64,000 nucleotides of DNA from Eretmocerus hayati (taxonomy: Eukaryota; Arthropoda; Insecta; Hymenoptera; Aphelinidae): the NCBI GenBank assembly GCA_029851415.1, contig CM056742.1, forward strand, positions 86,046,748-86,110,747, read 5' to 3'. Shown here in pieces: positions 1 through 10,469 of this stretch. The first letter of the stretch is position 1; every line of letters begins with the position of its first letter. The notes under the pieces were generated by a model. It ran no database searches, was not told where the DNA came from, and was given only the letters and a program-made list of their open reading frames with translations. The position numbers were made by a program, and so were the translations under genes.

Positions 1-540
1 AAATCCTGGAACAGAGTAACTTTGATTTTGTTCTGTATGATATTTCTAAAATTTCTACAGCATCTGCTCAATTTCCCGACAGTATTTTCGTGTAATATTC
101 TAACCATATATTCAACCGATATCTCGATCTTATATCAATATTTTAATGACTCTTATGATATTTTTCAATGATTCTTACGATATTTTTCGAAACCTTGTGA
201 CAATATTTTCTCAATGTTTTCAACAATCTTCCACCGACAATTTCCAATATCTTTCTGCGACATTTCACAATATTTTCCCGAATACTTATCAATACTACTA
301 CGATATTCTACAATATTTTGGACGATTCTCATCCAATGCTTCTATCTTATTCCTACAATATTTTGACAGTATTTCCATCGAAGTATATCCAATATTCCTG
401 TAATATGCATATCAATATACATCCCATATTCCTACGATACTTTAAGTAATCAATACAAGATCCTCACGGTATTAACTCAATATTTCTGCAGTATATTACC
501 ATACCTCCATCAATATCTAATACTGATCTCTGGCAACTTT
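1..540. repeat. Degenerate AT-rich tandem repeat
   Basis: The whole stretch repeats a loose unit of about 20-25 bases whose core is CAATATTTT or GATATTTTT followed by C-rich connectors such as CGA or CTTC. The repeat is decayed, so unit borders drift. The short open frame across 146-403 is rich in F, Y, S and N only because of this composition and is not taken as a gene. Confidence 0.55.
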
Positions 541-930
541 GTGGATTGAAAGGAGTTTGAATGATGGTCAGAAGTTTTGGACTCTCATGGTGTGAAATTG
601 GTCATTTGAAAGTTTTTGCGGGCTCACGTGGACTTTTGCCTAATATCCTCTTGAAAAATTTGGTCATTTGAAAATTTTTGCGGACTCACGTGTGAGGGCC
701 GGGGAAATTTTCACTTACAATTCTCATCAGTGCTAGTATTCATTCAATTTTCACGTGGCTTACGTATTGCCAATTTTGTAATAATGCAGATTAACCAAAG
801 ATGGGATTCCATCGACCTCACATATTTCATACATAACTCAACGCTAGTATTCATAAAATTTTCACGTGACTCACGTGTGAGGACCGGGAAAATTTTATCA
901 TATTCTCAACATGAACTATCCTTATGTTCC
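541..930. repeat. Diverged duplicated segments with CACGTG motifs
   Basis: A block beginning TGGTCATTTGAAA and ending in GCTCACGTG occurs near 599-631 and again near 660-691, a tandem duplication of about 61 bases. The core ACTCACGTGTGAGG plus CCGGG occurs near 684-703 and again near 869-888, followed both times by AAATTTT. CACGTG is a palindromic E-box, but here it looks like part of an old repeat rather than a regulatory cluster. No gene is seen. Confidence 0.4.
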
Positions 931-1500
931 ACTCATTCTCTAACTATATGAGACATTTTGACTATTTCGCGTCGCACCCTTGCAATTTAGAGGAGAGGTG
1001 GGAGTTCCCTCTCTAGAATAAAGTATCCAGGGTGGCTTCTCGCGAGGCGGCCTGGCTTTCAATACTAAACTAAAGTGTTCGCCCTTCGAGATGTACTCTG
1101 CGGATAATTGTGCTCTAAACTTGTGCACTCGGACATTGATCGTCTCTGCTCCGGGGTTATTCAACACATTTGGCTCTTTGAATCTCTATCAACCGATTCC
1201 CATGAAACGATTTTGCCTGTTATTTTTCTCACGTTTCCCTGCCTAACTCGTTCTTTGCGCGCGTTGCTTGCATGTATCATGATGCCAAGTTTCGAATGTA
1301 TGCGCGGTGCTGATTCGCAGATTTCAGGTTGCGGTATTTGTAACGCGATGCCTCGCCTCGGGGTGATGACCTTGCTGCAAGTAGCTATTCCACATGACTC
1401 TTCGGATTTCAAGCAAATACATATGGGTCACCGACTCTGATCTATCTACTTCAATATTCTCTGTGTAAAAATTCAAGATTCTTGATTCTAATTTAATATT
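931..1500. other. No recognisable feature
   Basis: Overlapping short open frames occur on both strands (for example 940-1167 and 1161-1412 minus, 1108-1440 plus), but none has a recognisable domain and they shadow one another. Base composition is more balanced than in the flanking AT-rich DNA, so this could be a decayed exon or transposon, but nothing in the sequence decides it. Confidence 0.3.
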
Positions 1501-1520
1501 CTTGGACCGGGGAGTGGGAT

Positions 1521-1616
1521 TATTGGGCTTGAAAACGGTACCCCATAGGCTTTTGATTTTGGATCCGGAAATGGGATCATCGGGCTTGAAAACGGTACCC
1601 TATAGGCTTTTGATTT
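1521..1616. repeat. Two-copy tandem duplication, about 57 bp
   Basis: The unit GGGCTTGAAAACGGTACCC, followed by ATAGGCTTTTGATTTT, is present twice, at about 1526-1559 and 1583-1616, with one C/T difference in the middle. The second copy overlaps the end of the minus-strand open frame described at 1600-2193. Confidence 0.7.
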
Positions 1617-2193
1617 TATCAGAGCTAAATTCCCATTTTCTAGCGTTTCCCGACTTTCCCTCTAATTTTTGTGATAATTGGTCTAACTTTGTTCCAGTAA
1701 TTTGTCTTGCCCTGTCAAAACTGCTGGGAATTTCTTCAATTTCGGCGTTAAATTCCTGCAATTGGCTATTTATTGATCTCATGTGTTGAATGCACATTTT
1801 TTCTTTCGTTTCTTTCAATCTCAACCATGCATCCGATTCATTGTATGAGCAGAGAACACTTTCGCAAAATTGGTCTTTTAGATATTTCACATGTAGGAGC
1901 TGGTCCTTAGCATCAGACATGGAATGAATTGGCATGAGTATATTCAATACTTCTACATAGAATTTCTTTATCAATTAATTTCCGTTCGGATGATTGTAAC
2001 ACTCTTCCTTTGCTTCCTCATGGAAAAGATCTGCCAAATAATACCGATCATATCTGTTATTCGAGCAATATGTCTCCATCAACTCTATCAATTCAGTAAT
2101 ATAGGTGTCCGAAATTTCCTTAGGTCCATAGACCCAGGCAAAAATGGGTGGTAGCGTTTGGAACGCTTCATCAATTTCACCAAACTTCGTCAT
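1600..2193 (-). pseudogene. Unrecognised open frame split by one stop
   Basis: I do not recognise this gene. Two minus-strand open segments, 2193-1975 (72 codons) and 1974-1600 (124 codons), lie in exactly the same frame and are separated only by a TAA at 1977-1975, so they read like one coding region of about 197 codons with a nonsense mutation. The predicted product is hydrophilic and helix-rich, with charged stretches such as KETKEKMC and LDQLSQKLEGK, no signal peptide and no membrane segment. The N-terminal part carries aromatic residues and a DRYYLADLF run. There is no clear start context, no cysteine-finger and no transposon motif. It may be an exon, a gene fragment or chance; composition favours a real, decayed frame. 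Its 3' end runs into the tandem duplication at 1583-1616. Confidence 0.3.
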
Positions 2194-2199
2194 TTTGAT

Positions 2200-3277
2200 C
2201 GTTTCAGTAGACTCTTGCGTTATTCTGATCCCTCACATTCAAGGATTATACTATCTTTGCGTCAACACTTCTGCATACGCAGACAATTTCTTCCATGATA
2301 ACAATGCAGTTCTTACAATCATAGACTCAAGTGGGATTATATCTCATGAAATCTTTCTGCGGTCATTGGTATTTCTGATTCGACAAGATCTTTCAACGTT
2401 ATTGCTCACTTTCATTCGAATTCAGCTCGTATCTCGGGGGGTAAATGGGTTCTTCATCAGATTCAGGAGGGACTATCGTATTTGTGTCTATTGAGCACCG
2501 TGCCTCGTAAGAGAATCCCACCTTATCGTGGCATGTGTTTTACAGGAAGTCCCGGCACAATATGGACCTCAGTGTCCAAACTACTAACTTGTATCTCTGT
2601 TTTCCCTAAAAAATATATTTCCCCATTTATCACACCCGTAACAAGAGCCGTACTATAAACGTCTCTTGAGTTATCTACAATTAGTTATTCCCACGCGAAT
2701 CAATACTGTAATTATTTATATACCAGACCATGTACGTTCAGTATCTTTGTTCCCAATGAGTCAATGTCTCTAATTCATCTTAATGAAATAATGAATGAAG
2801 TCTACTGATTTGATACTCGAGTTTCATATTCAGTCAATTTGAAGTTTTGGCTGTACCTTGATGATCCTATACATGATGATGCGAAGTTCGATGCCGATGA
2901 AGTTGATTCGATGTTAGATTGATTGGCACATGATTTCGTACATCGGCGACTTGAATGATTGTAGGCTGATGCCGCCTTTTTCAATTTTTTCTCTTTCGAT
3001 GATGGAACTGCAAAGTTCTGCCTGATGTTGTTGGCTGTTTGTGCTGCCCCGGTGTTGCTGGGCCGGCTGGTGGGTTCACTTCTCTCTCAGAGCGTCTGCA
3101 GGATGGTAGTTGCACAGTCTTTGTACCGTCACTTTCACCCAAACGAGCCTTTTTTCGCGGGTGATCTCGCGAAAAAAAAAAATTTTCCACTCAGTCAGCC
3201 ACACCTAGCACCACTGTGACGTGGGGTGGTCGATGACTGAATGAATAGACTCGAAAGATGGTAGAAATAGATTATTG
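2200..3277. other. No supported gene; AT-rich intergenic
   Basis: Short open frames on both strands near 2981-3219 overlap one another and share a G/C-richer patch (about 3000-3200) that includes a run of eleven or more A residues near 3172. None carries a recognisable domain. The stretch at 3230-3277 leads into the inverted repeat that starts at 3278. Confidence 0.3.
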
Positions 3278-3430
3278 AATGAATTCTCGGGTTGTAGACG
3301 CTAATGTGCCTCATTGAAAGTACCTGAGAGACCTTTCCACATCATCCATCCATCATCTGCCGTGACCCATAAGTAGGTGGATACACATGCGGGAATTTTT
3401 GAGCGTCTAGAGCGACTGTTGAGACAACCG
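3278..3430 (+). repeat. Left arm of an old inverted repeat
   Basis: The block running from GAATTCTCGGG through CATTGAAAGTACCTGA, CATCATCCATCCATCAT and GCCGTGACCCA to GCGTCTAGAGCGA is matched in reverse complement at 5990-6132. Matches are frequent but scattered with mismatches, so the arms are old. The arms enclose about 2.6 kb with no recognisable gene, the layout of a decayed foldback element. Confidence 0.7.
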
Positions 3431-5989
3431 ACCACACGAGTGCACTGCAGATCGGTGCAGGATCATTAATTTTTGAGGTTAATCGGACGAATCCAGATCC
3501 GATAGTTGCCTTGTCCCAAGGAAGTCATTCTCATGGGCTTTCGTCCTCTTCCAGGGATTTTCCAGAAATATTCGTGAATACGATCTGCGGAAGATCAAGA
3601 AATTCTACTGTAAAGCACGCATTGTTGAAATATTCCACATATCTCAATTGTGAGCTGTACTTGTTGTATTACGGTCGAGTCTGAGTGAGGATCATGATGA
3701 CCTCTAAAATCTTCGCAAAGGACCTCGTAATTTTTTAATTGAAACGGAGCATCTCCCCAATTTTTATGAAATCTAGAAAATACCTATCCCGCGAATCAAC
3801 CCGTGCAAAATCTGTTTACAGTTCAGTCATCCATTCATATATTCATTCCAATCATAATTCCAATCAAAAATGAAGCTTCGAAATACAAAAATTCCATTCA
3901 CTATGATTATCACGGTAGTTCAACCAAGCGTATATTTCGTAGATTTCATTTGGATTCGGATCCCAGCCATGTTTCGCCAGAGCCAACCGAGATCCACTCG
4001 TTCTGGTTGTACGAATCTGTGAGTCTGAAGTGTTTACAGATGTTCCCTTCCAACTCCATGATTACAATATTGCAAATGTACAGAAAATTACAGAGATAAG
4101 AACTCAAAATCACAAAATCTTCCTCAAACTTGTATCTTAGACAATTTTAGAACTGAAGAAGTTGATTCAATCACAAAATGAATATATTACTTTGAATATA
4201 TAAAGAATTGATGCATTCCCGCCCATTAATAGAAAAACACAGAATCCCACTAGTCACACTATCATGATATCGGTAATACTACTCATGTTCTCAGAAAAAT
4301 CGGTATAACATAACTCTCTGCCCGCAGACTAGATCGCCCTGGACGAAATTCAAGGGGAGACACTATAGATAACCGATGTGAGGATTATGACTCCTCATAG
4401 TCTGATAATCATCAACATCTTTGTTTCTGAACTAAGATATAGGCGTATATCATAAGAAGTTATTGAAATGGTAACAGATCAGAATTGCGAATATGATTAC
4501 ACGTTGCGATCGACTAATGGGAGAGGATATGCATACATTGACTAGATAATAATGATCCATTCATCATCCTCACTGTCAACAACAGCCAGTTCTCTCTATT
4601 CGGGCGATAGAAGTTTTACTCCCTCGTCCCTGATCTTGCGAGTTCAAGAGAGAACAGAGTCTGACTACGAGATCAATCGATTGAAGTGTTCCTCATTTCT
4701 AGCTTCCCTGGAATACAATTTAAGGACATATTACCGTTTTGTCATTGTACATCATTATAAGACATGGGGAAAAATAGTAAATGGATCTGACACTTCCGGT
4801 TTTTGACGTTCTATTGTCTAGCGAGGAATCCTGACGCAATGAAACTATATGACCCTAAGATTCGTCGTCGAATCAACTATCATAGAAAATTTGGATAGTT
4901 GACTTGAGTCGGGAACACATGCTCTGAAGCTGATAATTTCATTTCTCCGTCTCCTTCGTGCTATCGAGTATCTCATGGAACGCTTTTTGAGTACATGGAC
5001 CTGACATTTCACCCTTGAAATTGATCGCAAGAATCAAGGAATCGCCATGGAAACTTCTCCGTGTAGAATTCATCTGATACCGAAAAATTTTAGTGGAAAA
5101 AATTTCTCCCGCCCAGAGAAATAGACTCTGAGTAGGGTAACGTGGTAAACATGGACCTGATACGACTCAATCACATAGCTGATTCTCGGCTACAAATGTA
5201 CATGCAGCACTGGGTAGTATGTATCAGGGCTTTTTCTCGCAACAAGATTCGATTGTTTGACATGTTTCTTTGAAATTTTGTCCGCAACGAAGCGACCTAG
5301 AGTGAATTTAGGATGCGTTGTCTGCATTGCAAAGGAATTTCTCATTTATGGCTCGGGGACTAAACCAAGCGTTCTGGACATAAAACCTATGAAAAATAGT
5401 TGGTGCGATATTGTATTTCAGGGGAAGAATTCGAGAAGACCCACTTTATTGATTACCTCGACGCTAGCACTAAGAGTATTCGTGTGACAGCAAAATTTAA
5501 CAGTACATGCTCCTGACATTTGGACCCTTAATATTTGGAAATAAAAGCGATCACTTGACGGATTTATCTGGAAATTCAGTACCAAGTGTATTCAAATCGA
5601 ATACTTGTAGAAAAATTTCACTGGAGTGATTCGAAGCTCACTGATCGAAATGGAAAGCTATTACACGTTCTGGGTGACTTTTCACGATAATGCTGATATA
5701 CATGCCGACATGATGAATCGTTTTCCTTATAATTCGGTATCCCATTCACATGATCGCGTAAACACTCGAACGAAATTCTGATTCCATCAATGTCCAATAG
5801 GATCCCGAAAATACGAGGCCTGTGCAGAATATAAAGTGCATACCTGGAAAATTTTCTGGTGTGGATCAGTCTGCATGACTTGACGACTTCATAAGTGGTC
5901 CCAAGAGCCTCTCCTGATAACACTCCGATAGAAATATGATGAAACTGTATCATTTCCCATCCATGCATCAAAATGGAAGCTTTCGCCTT
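3431..5989. other. Interior of the decayed foldback; no gene recognised
   Basis: Non-coding by inspection. A phrase ACATGGACCTGACATTT with downstream CCCTTGAAAT near 4993-5022 recurs in diverged form as ACATGCTCCTGACATTT near 5506 and more weakly near 5150, suggesting old internal tandem units. The longest open frames (for example 5618-6037 minus) cross the inverted-repeat arm and have no domain. Confidence 0.35.
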
Positions 5990-6132
5990 TACATTCGCTC
6001 TAGACGCCCTCAAACTCCTGCAGGTATATGTACGCACTCCTGGGTCACGGCAAATGATGGATGGATGATGTAGGAAGGTATTTCAGGTACTTTCAATGTG
6101 GTGCATTCGCGTATACACCCCGAGAATTCATG
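5990..6132 (-). repeat. Right arm of an old inverted repeat
   Basis: Reverse complement of the 3278-3430 arm: on the minus strand it reads GAATTCTCGGG, then CATTGAAAGTACCTGA, then CATCATCCATCCATCAT and GCCGTGACCCA, in the same order and spacing. It ends about 100 bases before the LINE fragment. Confidence 0.7.
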
Positions 6133-6229
6133 ATCTATGACCAAATAACAGTTTTTCCATGTTTTCCCATCCCCAAATGGGCCTGAACCCTCAAAATGAG
6201 TCTTAAAAAAAATTTCCAAAACACTCTAT

Positions 6230-6591
6230 ATCCGAGTGCAAGTTGTTCTTGATTGTTGCAAATTACAAAAAGATCTTGAAGTTGTGATTGGATGGGCTCG
6301 CATTAACAAACTCAAATTGAATGTCAAAAAGTGCCATGTCATGAGCTTTGTTATAATCATAATCCCATTCCTTCCAATTACGATATGTGTTCTGAACAGC
6401 TTGTTAGGGTTTACAAAGTGAAGGACCTTGGAGTGATCTTTGACTCTAAATTGTCTTTCAGGGATCATGTAGAGGATATTATAAATGCTGGTAGTAGAGC
6501 TTCGGGTTTCATCAAGAGAATGACCACTGACTTTAATAATATCAATTGTATAAAATATTCCACCCTCCATTCACTTTTTTCAAAAGTATAA
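6230..6591 (+). pseudogene. LINE reverse-transcriptase C-terminal fragment
   Basis: Two overlapping plus-strand frames give the thumb region of a jockey-like non-LTR retrotransposon reverse transcriptase. The first (about 6236-6345) reads LQKDLEVVIGWARINKLKLN followed by VKKCHVMSF; the second (about 6358-6591) reads VKDLGVIFDSKLSFRDHV and then GFIKRMTTDF. In this family the W...N.LKLN..KC..M.F block is directly followed by the V..LGV.FD..L.F..H block, so one frameshift near 6345-6358 separates them. The catalytic FADD box lies upstream in the family and is absent here, so this is a 5'-truncated, dead copy. The frame ends at 6589-6591, inside the left arm of the large palindrome that starts at 6561. 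Confidence 0.85.
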
Positions 6592-7530
6592 TTTGGCGAG
6601 TATGAGTTTGTTCCTCAAAACTCATTGATTTCCATCAGGTTTTCACAGTCAAAATGATGATTGATTCAAATCAGCTGTATTACATAGTTTCAACTCTTGA
6701 AAGATTTGAAATCAAAGGAACTATGTCGAGTATTTCTGTAAGTTTGAGAGACCAACCATTTTCCGGGCAAAATACTTATGGCATTGTTTCAACTCGTGAA
6801 AGGAATGAAATGAATAAGAAACTATGTCGAGAGTTTTTCGAACAAGTTTGATTGTATAAGGTGATGGATTTCGGAAATTTTGCACGGTCTTTCTCATCCG
6901 TTGTTTGTTAAATCCAAACCTTGAATTGGAAGAATTGAAGAAATCAAGTATAGTTGATTAAAGAATCACGCTAATTATTCTCGAAACTGTAGATTTTCCT
7001 TTGAAAATGTGGAGCAAATCACTCGTCGCTCTTTTTGATAATTCTTATAATACATGAGAGAGCAACGAGTGATTCGCTCCACATTTCCAAAGAAAATTCT
7101 GCAGTTTCGAGAATAATTAGCGTGATTCTTCAATCAACTATACTTGATTTCTTCAATTCTTCCAATTCAAGGTTTGGATTTAACAAACAACGGATGAGAA
7201 AGACCGTGCAAAATTTCCGAAATCCATCACCTTATACAATCAAACTTGTTCGAAAAACTCTCGACATAGTTTCTTATTCATTTCATTCCTTTCACGAGTT
7301 GAAACAATGCCATAAGTATTTTGCCCGGAAAATGGTTGGTCTCTCGAACTTACAGAAATACTCGACACAGTTCCTTTGATTTCATTTCTTCCAAGAGTTG
7401 AAACTATGTAATACAGCTGATTTGAATCAATCGTCATTTTCACTGTGAAAACCTGATGAAAATCAATGAGTTTTGAGGAACAAACTCATACTTGCCAAAT
7501 TATACTTTTGAAAAAAGTGAACGGAGGGGG
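6561..7530. repeat. Near-perfect 0.97-kb palindrome (long hairpin)
   Basis: Arm 6561-7032 is matched in reverse complement by 7059-7530, about 472 bases each, around a 26-base spacer (7033-7058). Arm ends read CCCTCC.TTCACTTTTTTC on the plus strand and its complement at 7511-7527. Because of this, equivalent short peptides (containing DQPFSGQNTYGIVSTRERNE) can be read on the plus strand at 6654-6851 and on the minus strand at 7443-7240; they are reflections of each other and are not scored as genes. The left arm includes the end of the LINE fragment, so the hairpin either copied flanking LINE sequence or arose by inverted duplication after LINE insertion. A transcript through it would fold into a long double-stranded RNA. 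Confidence 0.9.
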
Positions 7531-7810
7531 GAAGGATCTAATTTCTTTCTCATAAAAATCAAAATGAAGAAATCAACTTCCTTATCTAATCACAGCTTTT
7601 GAGAATCTGTTAATCACATATCCCTCTAGAATATGAACAATTATTTCACTCAGATCATCTCTTTGATCAAGTTGACTTGGAGCGGCTCTTGATTTACTTG
7701 AGAAATTCTTCAATATCATTCCACCCAAGTATTGATTCTATATTTTTGAACGAGACATTACTCTTTATCTTATTCTAGGACTTGCCTCATTTATAAGAAT
7801 TTAGACAATT

Positions 7811-7900
7811 TCCTTATCACAATCATAACATCAATGCTTCAACAATATTAGACATTCCTTATTCAAAGAGAAAGTTGTGATGTTATGATTGTAATTAGGA
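7811..7900. repeat. Short inverted repeat
   Basis: Arms of about 24 bases: TCCTTATCACAATCATAACA at 7811-7830 and its complement, containing TGTTATGATTGTAATTAGGA, at 7881-7900, with a loop of about 45 bases. It is one of several hairpins in this part of the window; the surrounding 7531-7980 holds no gene. Confidence 0.6.
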
Positions 7901-8207
7901 ATCTCCTGATTCCGCATTGTTCAGGATATGTTTTAGAACCAGAAAATTAGCATATCCCTGGTTTCAAACTTGATATCAATTGTGGCGTCCCGCCATCCCG
8001 AGGTGACCCAATTACCCAAAGAAGTTGTGAATCCCTGAGTTGCGATTGAGGATTGCTTGTCTTTTGAGTAACCTCTATTTGATAAAGCAATCAGAATTAT
8101 GAAGCCAGGTTGATTCAGCGCATTGTTGTCGCTGTGCGCGTAACCTACAGTAACTCCGAGTTACGTGCACGGCCAAAAAAACAGGTCAAATTTCATAACC
8201 ACAAAGC

Positions 8208-8245
8208 TATAAAAATTGAGTGTCAACAGCAGTTAATTGATCAGT
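8208..8245 (+). promoter_or_regulatory. TATA box plus TCAGT initiator
   Basis: TATAAAAA at 8208-8215 is followed 33 bases later by TCAGT at 8241-8245, the usual insect initiator sequence and spacing. It sits about 230 bases into the LTR-like unit, where an LTR promoter would be, and would drive transcription rightwards through the palindromic array and the gag-like frame. Confidence 0.55.
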
Positions 8246-8651
8246 CTTGAAACGTTACTCTTAAACTCACGCGCAGATTTTACCCAAGTGTTGAGCAAGA
8301 CAAAGCAAATTTCTAAGTGAGACTGAGTCGACTGAATCCCGCCACGCATCTCCGGCGTCATCCCGAGAACGAGCTAATCAACCTGTCTATCAGCCTCCAG
8401 AATATCTTGACCCGCAGAGCTGGGAATCCTCGAGTAGAATTTAGTATCAATATAATTGTAAGTCTAAGAAAATCTACCAGTCAAGTTTAGTATATTGAAT
8501 CTATCGTTGTTACCTTTGTATTGTCCAATTCAAAATTAGCATATAAATCGAATTATTCTCAAATCAATATTTATTAATTAAATTGACCTTCTCCCTGATG
8601 ATTAATATGCATATTTCCTCTTTCAAAATTTGAACGATATATATGTTACGT

Positions 8652-8849
8652 GCAAAGTCCGAAATTGTGCACTCCGGGGAGTGCACAACGGTGGTTTGTG
8701 CAAAGCCCGGTGGATCGGACTTTGCACAACACGATTTGTGCAGAGTCCGATGCATCGGGCTTTGCACAAGAATTTTCTGTGCAAAGCCCGATGCATCGGA
8801 CTCTGCACAACTCGCGTTGTGCAAAGCCCGATATGCTGAGTTTTACACA
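8652..8849. repeat. Array of 34-bp palindromes, 40-bp period
   Basis: Three near-perfect palindromes of 34 bases lie at 8696-8729, 8736-8769 and 8777-8810, a decayed fourth at 8817-8849, and a different 24-base palindrome (TTGTGCACTCCG and its complement) at 8665-8688. The consensus half-site is TTGTGCAAAGCCCGATG; the centre is often GATGCATC. Unit starts are 40-41 bases apart. A half copy TGCAAAGTCCG occurs at 8651-8661. Successive palindromes are separated by 6-7 base spacers of differing sequence. Because of self-complementarity, open frames appear in several frames of both strands here; none is a gene. The array lies inside the LTR-like unit, downstream of its initiator, so its RNA would form a row of stem-loops. 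Confidence 0.9.
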
Positions 8850-9089
8850 GAGGATCAGTGTGTATTCTGCGATGTATAGAGGTGAGTCGGGAAATTTCTA
8901 ACACACAATGAGCGACATGAAGAGTCGATTCTTCTTCCAATGTTTACTAATACTCGAGCAAATTGTACTCGATAAAGTATGCCAACGGTGCCCTCAAAAT
9001 CAAAATGAATAATGCTGAGACTAATTTATTGTGAATACGTTTAATATGATATTTGTTACCCGGACCCATCAGGTCCGGTCATAACATTT

Positions 9090-9107
9090 TGGCATCCCTT
9101 GTGGGGA
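9090..9107 (+). other. Possible primer-binding site
   Basis: TGGCATCCCTTGTGGGGA begins three bases after the LTR-like end. A site beginning TGG next to the 5' LTR is the hallmark of tRNA-primed reverse transcription. I cannot match it to a particular tRNA by eye, so the call rests on position. Confidence 0.35.
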
Positions 9108-9494
9108 ACATATTGTTGCACTAACTTTGTTCAACTCCTAAATTTACATCCTGCAAAATCGTTCTGCAATATTGCAACATTGTCCTTCTTACTGACTCGA
9201 CGAACTTGTACTGTGAAACTGACGAATCTCTGTCATATCAAATTCCCAACTCCACACATCACTTCTAGTAACACGTAATGCGTATCTCGTAGCTCATAAC
9301 CCCAAGTGGTGTAACATATAACTCATTACGATCCGAAAACGCAAAATTCCCAAACCAACAATGGCCTTTTCTCTTCTGGATTGAATGAATCTTTTATGGA
9401 CATCATAGCCATTGCAGATGCCACAGCGCAAAAATGTTCGCCATTCTTTGTATAAAATGATTTGAATCTCCCATGAATTGACGTATCAACAACA

Positions 9495-10469
9495 ATGAAG
9501 GACCCCATTTTCGAATATCCCCGCGATGCAGTTGAGGAGTGCCTCATGCCATTCGACGGACACAACATCAATCCTGTAGAGTTCATTGCTCGTGTTATCG
9601 AAGCAAAATGCATTGCCCCATATCAATACTTCGATAAAAGTTTGATAAGTCATATCCTCGATCATCTGTCCGGATCAGCCTTTCATGCTTTTGAAAATTT
9701 CAAATTTACATCCGTAGACGAAATAACTGAACACGTATTGAAATGTTTCATCAGAACAACTGTTTTTGATAAATTATGTCAACAGATTATTAATGTAAAT
9801 TATAACCATTTTGAGATAGTATATACTCAGTTGCATGAAATCCTCAACGATGCACGTCACAATTCTCTCACCGATCCATACCTTTCTGTCGATCCAATTT
9901 ACCATCAGCTTTACAGAAATTCAGACGCGCTCGCAAGACTGAAATATATTCAAAATCTTCCAAATGAACTAAAAATCGTAGTCTCATTCCTCATGGACTT
10001 CCGGACCATCACCCAGACACCAAACACTCTAAGCGACCTGCATCTCCTCATTTCAAATCCATTCCAATATTTCCGGGATAGAAATGCACTTTTTGAATAT
10101 TTGAGAGAATGTGGCATATCAATTCCTTTCACTTGCGAAAAAGTGACAACCATACTCGACGCAAAATACATAGATGATAAGAAACGTCAACCAGAAGGAA
10201 TTCAAATCAGTCAAACTTTCCTTGAACCCTCCAAAGAATTTTGCTCCACCCAGCAGCTTAAGGCAGATGATCAACAAACCCAAATCATTTCAGATGAAAG
10301 GTTCTATCACGATGATGATAGACCAGAACCGGCTAATCCCCAATGTGATGGTACTCTACCTGAAACTTCCGGAAACCTTCCCGAACTTCCAATGAATTCT
10401 AGAAATCAGTGCACACAGATCGGTGGTGAGCATCAGTCTCAGGAATTCAAAGTGTGTCAGACACAATGA
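9495..10469 (+). CDS. Gag-like capsid protein, 324 aa
   Basis: An uninterrupted frame of 324 codons, the longest intact retroelement-like frame in the left third of the window. Residues about 18-75 follow the retroviral-type capsid pattern of LTR-element Gag: FDGHNINPVEFIARV, then SLISHILDHLSGSAFHAF, then helices about 80-210 with L/I-rich heptads. The C-terminal third (about 225-324) is hydrophilic, rich in Q, P, D and E, with no CCHC knuckle, as in insect gypsy-group Gag proteins lacking zinc fingers. The start chosen is the first ATG of the frame; an upstream minus-strand frame 9326-9613 is its shadow. It lies 409 bases after the LTR-like unit, consistent with a 5' leader. A second frame carrying a protease-like region overlaps its end in the +1 phase. 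Intactness could mean a young or domesticated gag, or chance. Family assignment is inferred from pattern only. Confidence 0.55.
   Translation: MKDPIFEYPRDAVEECLMPFDGHNINPVEFIARVIEAKCIAPYQYFDKSLISHILDHLSGSAFHAFENFKFTSVDEITEHVLKCFIRTTVFDKLCQQIINVNYNHFEIVYTQLHEILNDARHNSLTDPYLSVDPIYHQLYRNSDALARLKYIQNLPNELKIVVSFLMDFRTITQTPNTLSDLHLLISNPFQYFRDRNALFEYLRECGISIPFTCEKVTTILDAKYIDDKKRQPEGIQISQTFLEPSKEFCSTQQLKADDQQTQIISDERFYHDDDRPEPANPQCDGTLPETSGNLPELPMNSRNQCTQIGGEHQSQEFKVCQTQ

Larger units (their letters stand above)
7981..9086 (+). mobile_element. LTR-like unit, gypsy-type
   Basis: The unit opens with TGTGGCGTCCC and closes with GGTCATAACA, preceded by TTTGTTACCC and a terminal hairpin (CCGGACC at 9060-9066 with GGTCCGG at 9072-9078). 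The same opening TGTGGCGTCCC and a matching end (TTTGTTACCCC, hairpin, GGGTCATAACA) define the minus-strand solo LTR at 14,158-15,230, which supports both as LTRs of one family or group. A TATA box and initiator lie at 8208-8245. After the end comes TTT and then TGGCATCCC, in the place where a primer-binding site starting TGG is expected. A gag-like frame begins 409 bases downstream. No partner LTR was found to the right, so the element is truncated or the unit is a derived LTR. Confidence 0.6.

Noticed and set aside
6654..7443. Pair of ~65-codon genes with the same product on opposite strands
   Set aside because: They are the two arms of the palindrome; similarity is due to the inverted repeat and there is no domain.
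8652..8849. CRISPR-like array (constant repeats, regular period)
   Set aside because: Repeats are palindromes with only 6-7 base spacers, the surroundings are eukaryotic transposons, and there are no cas genes.
8564..8940. Five overlapping open frames on both strands
   Set aside because: All come from the palindromic array, whose self-complementarity opens similar frames on either strand.
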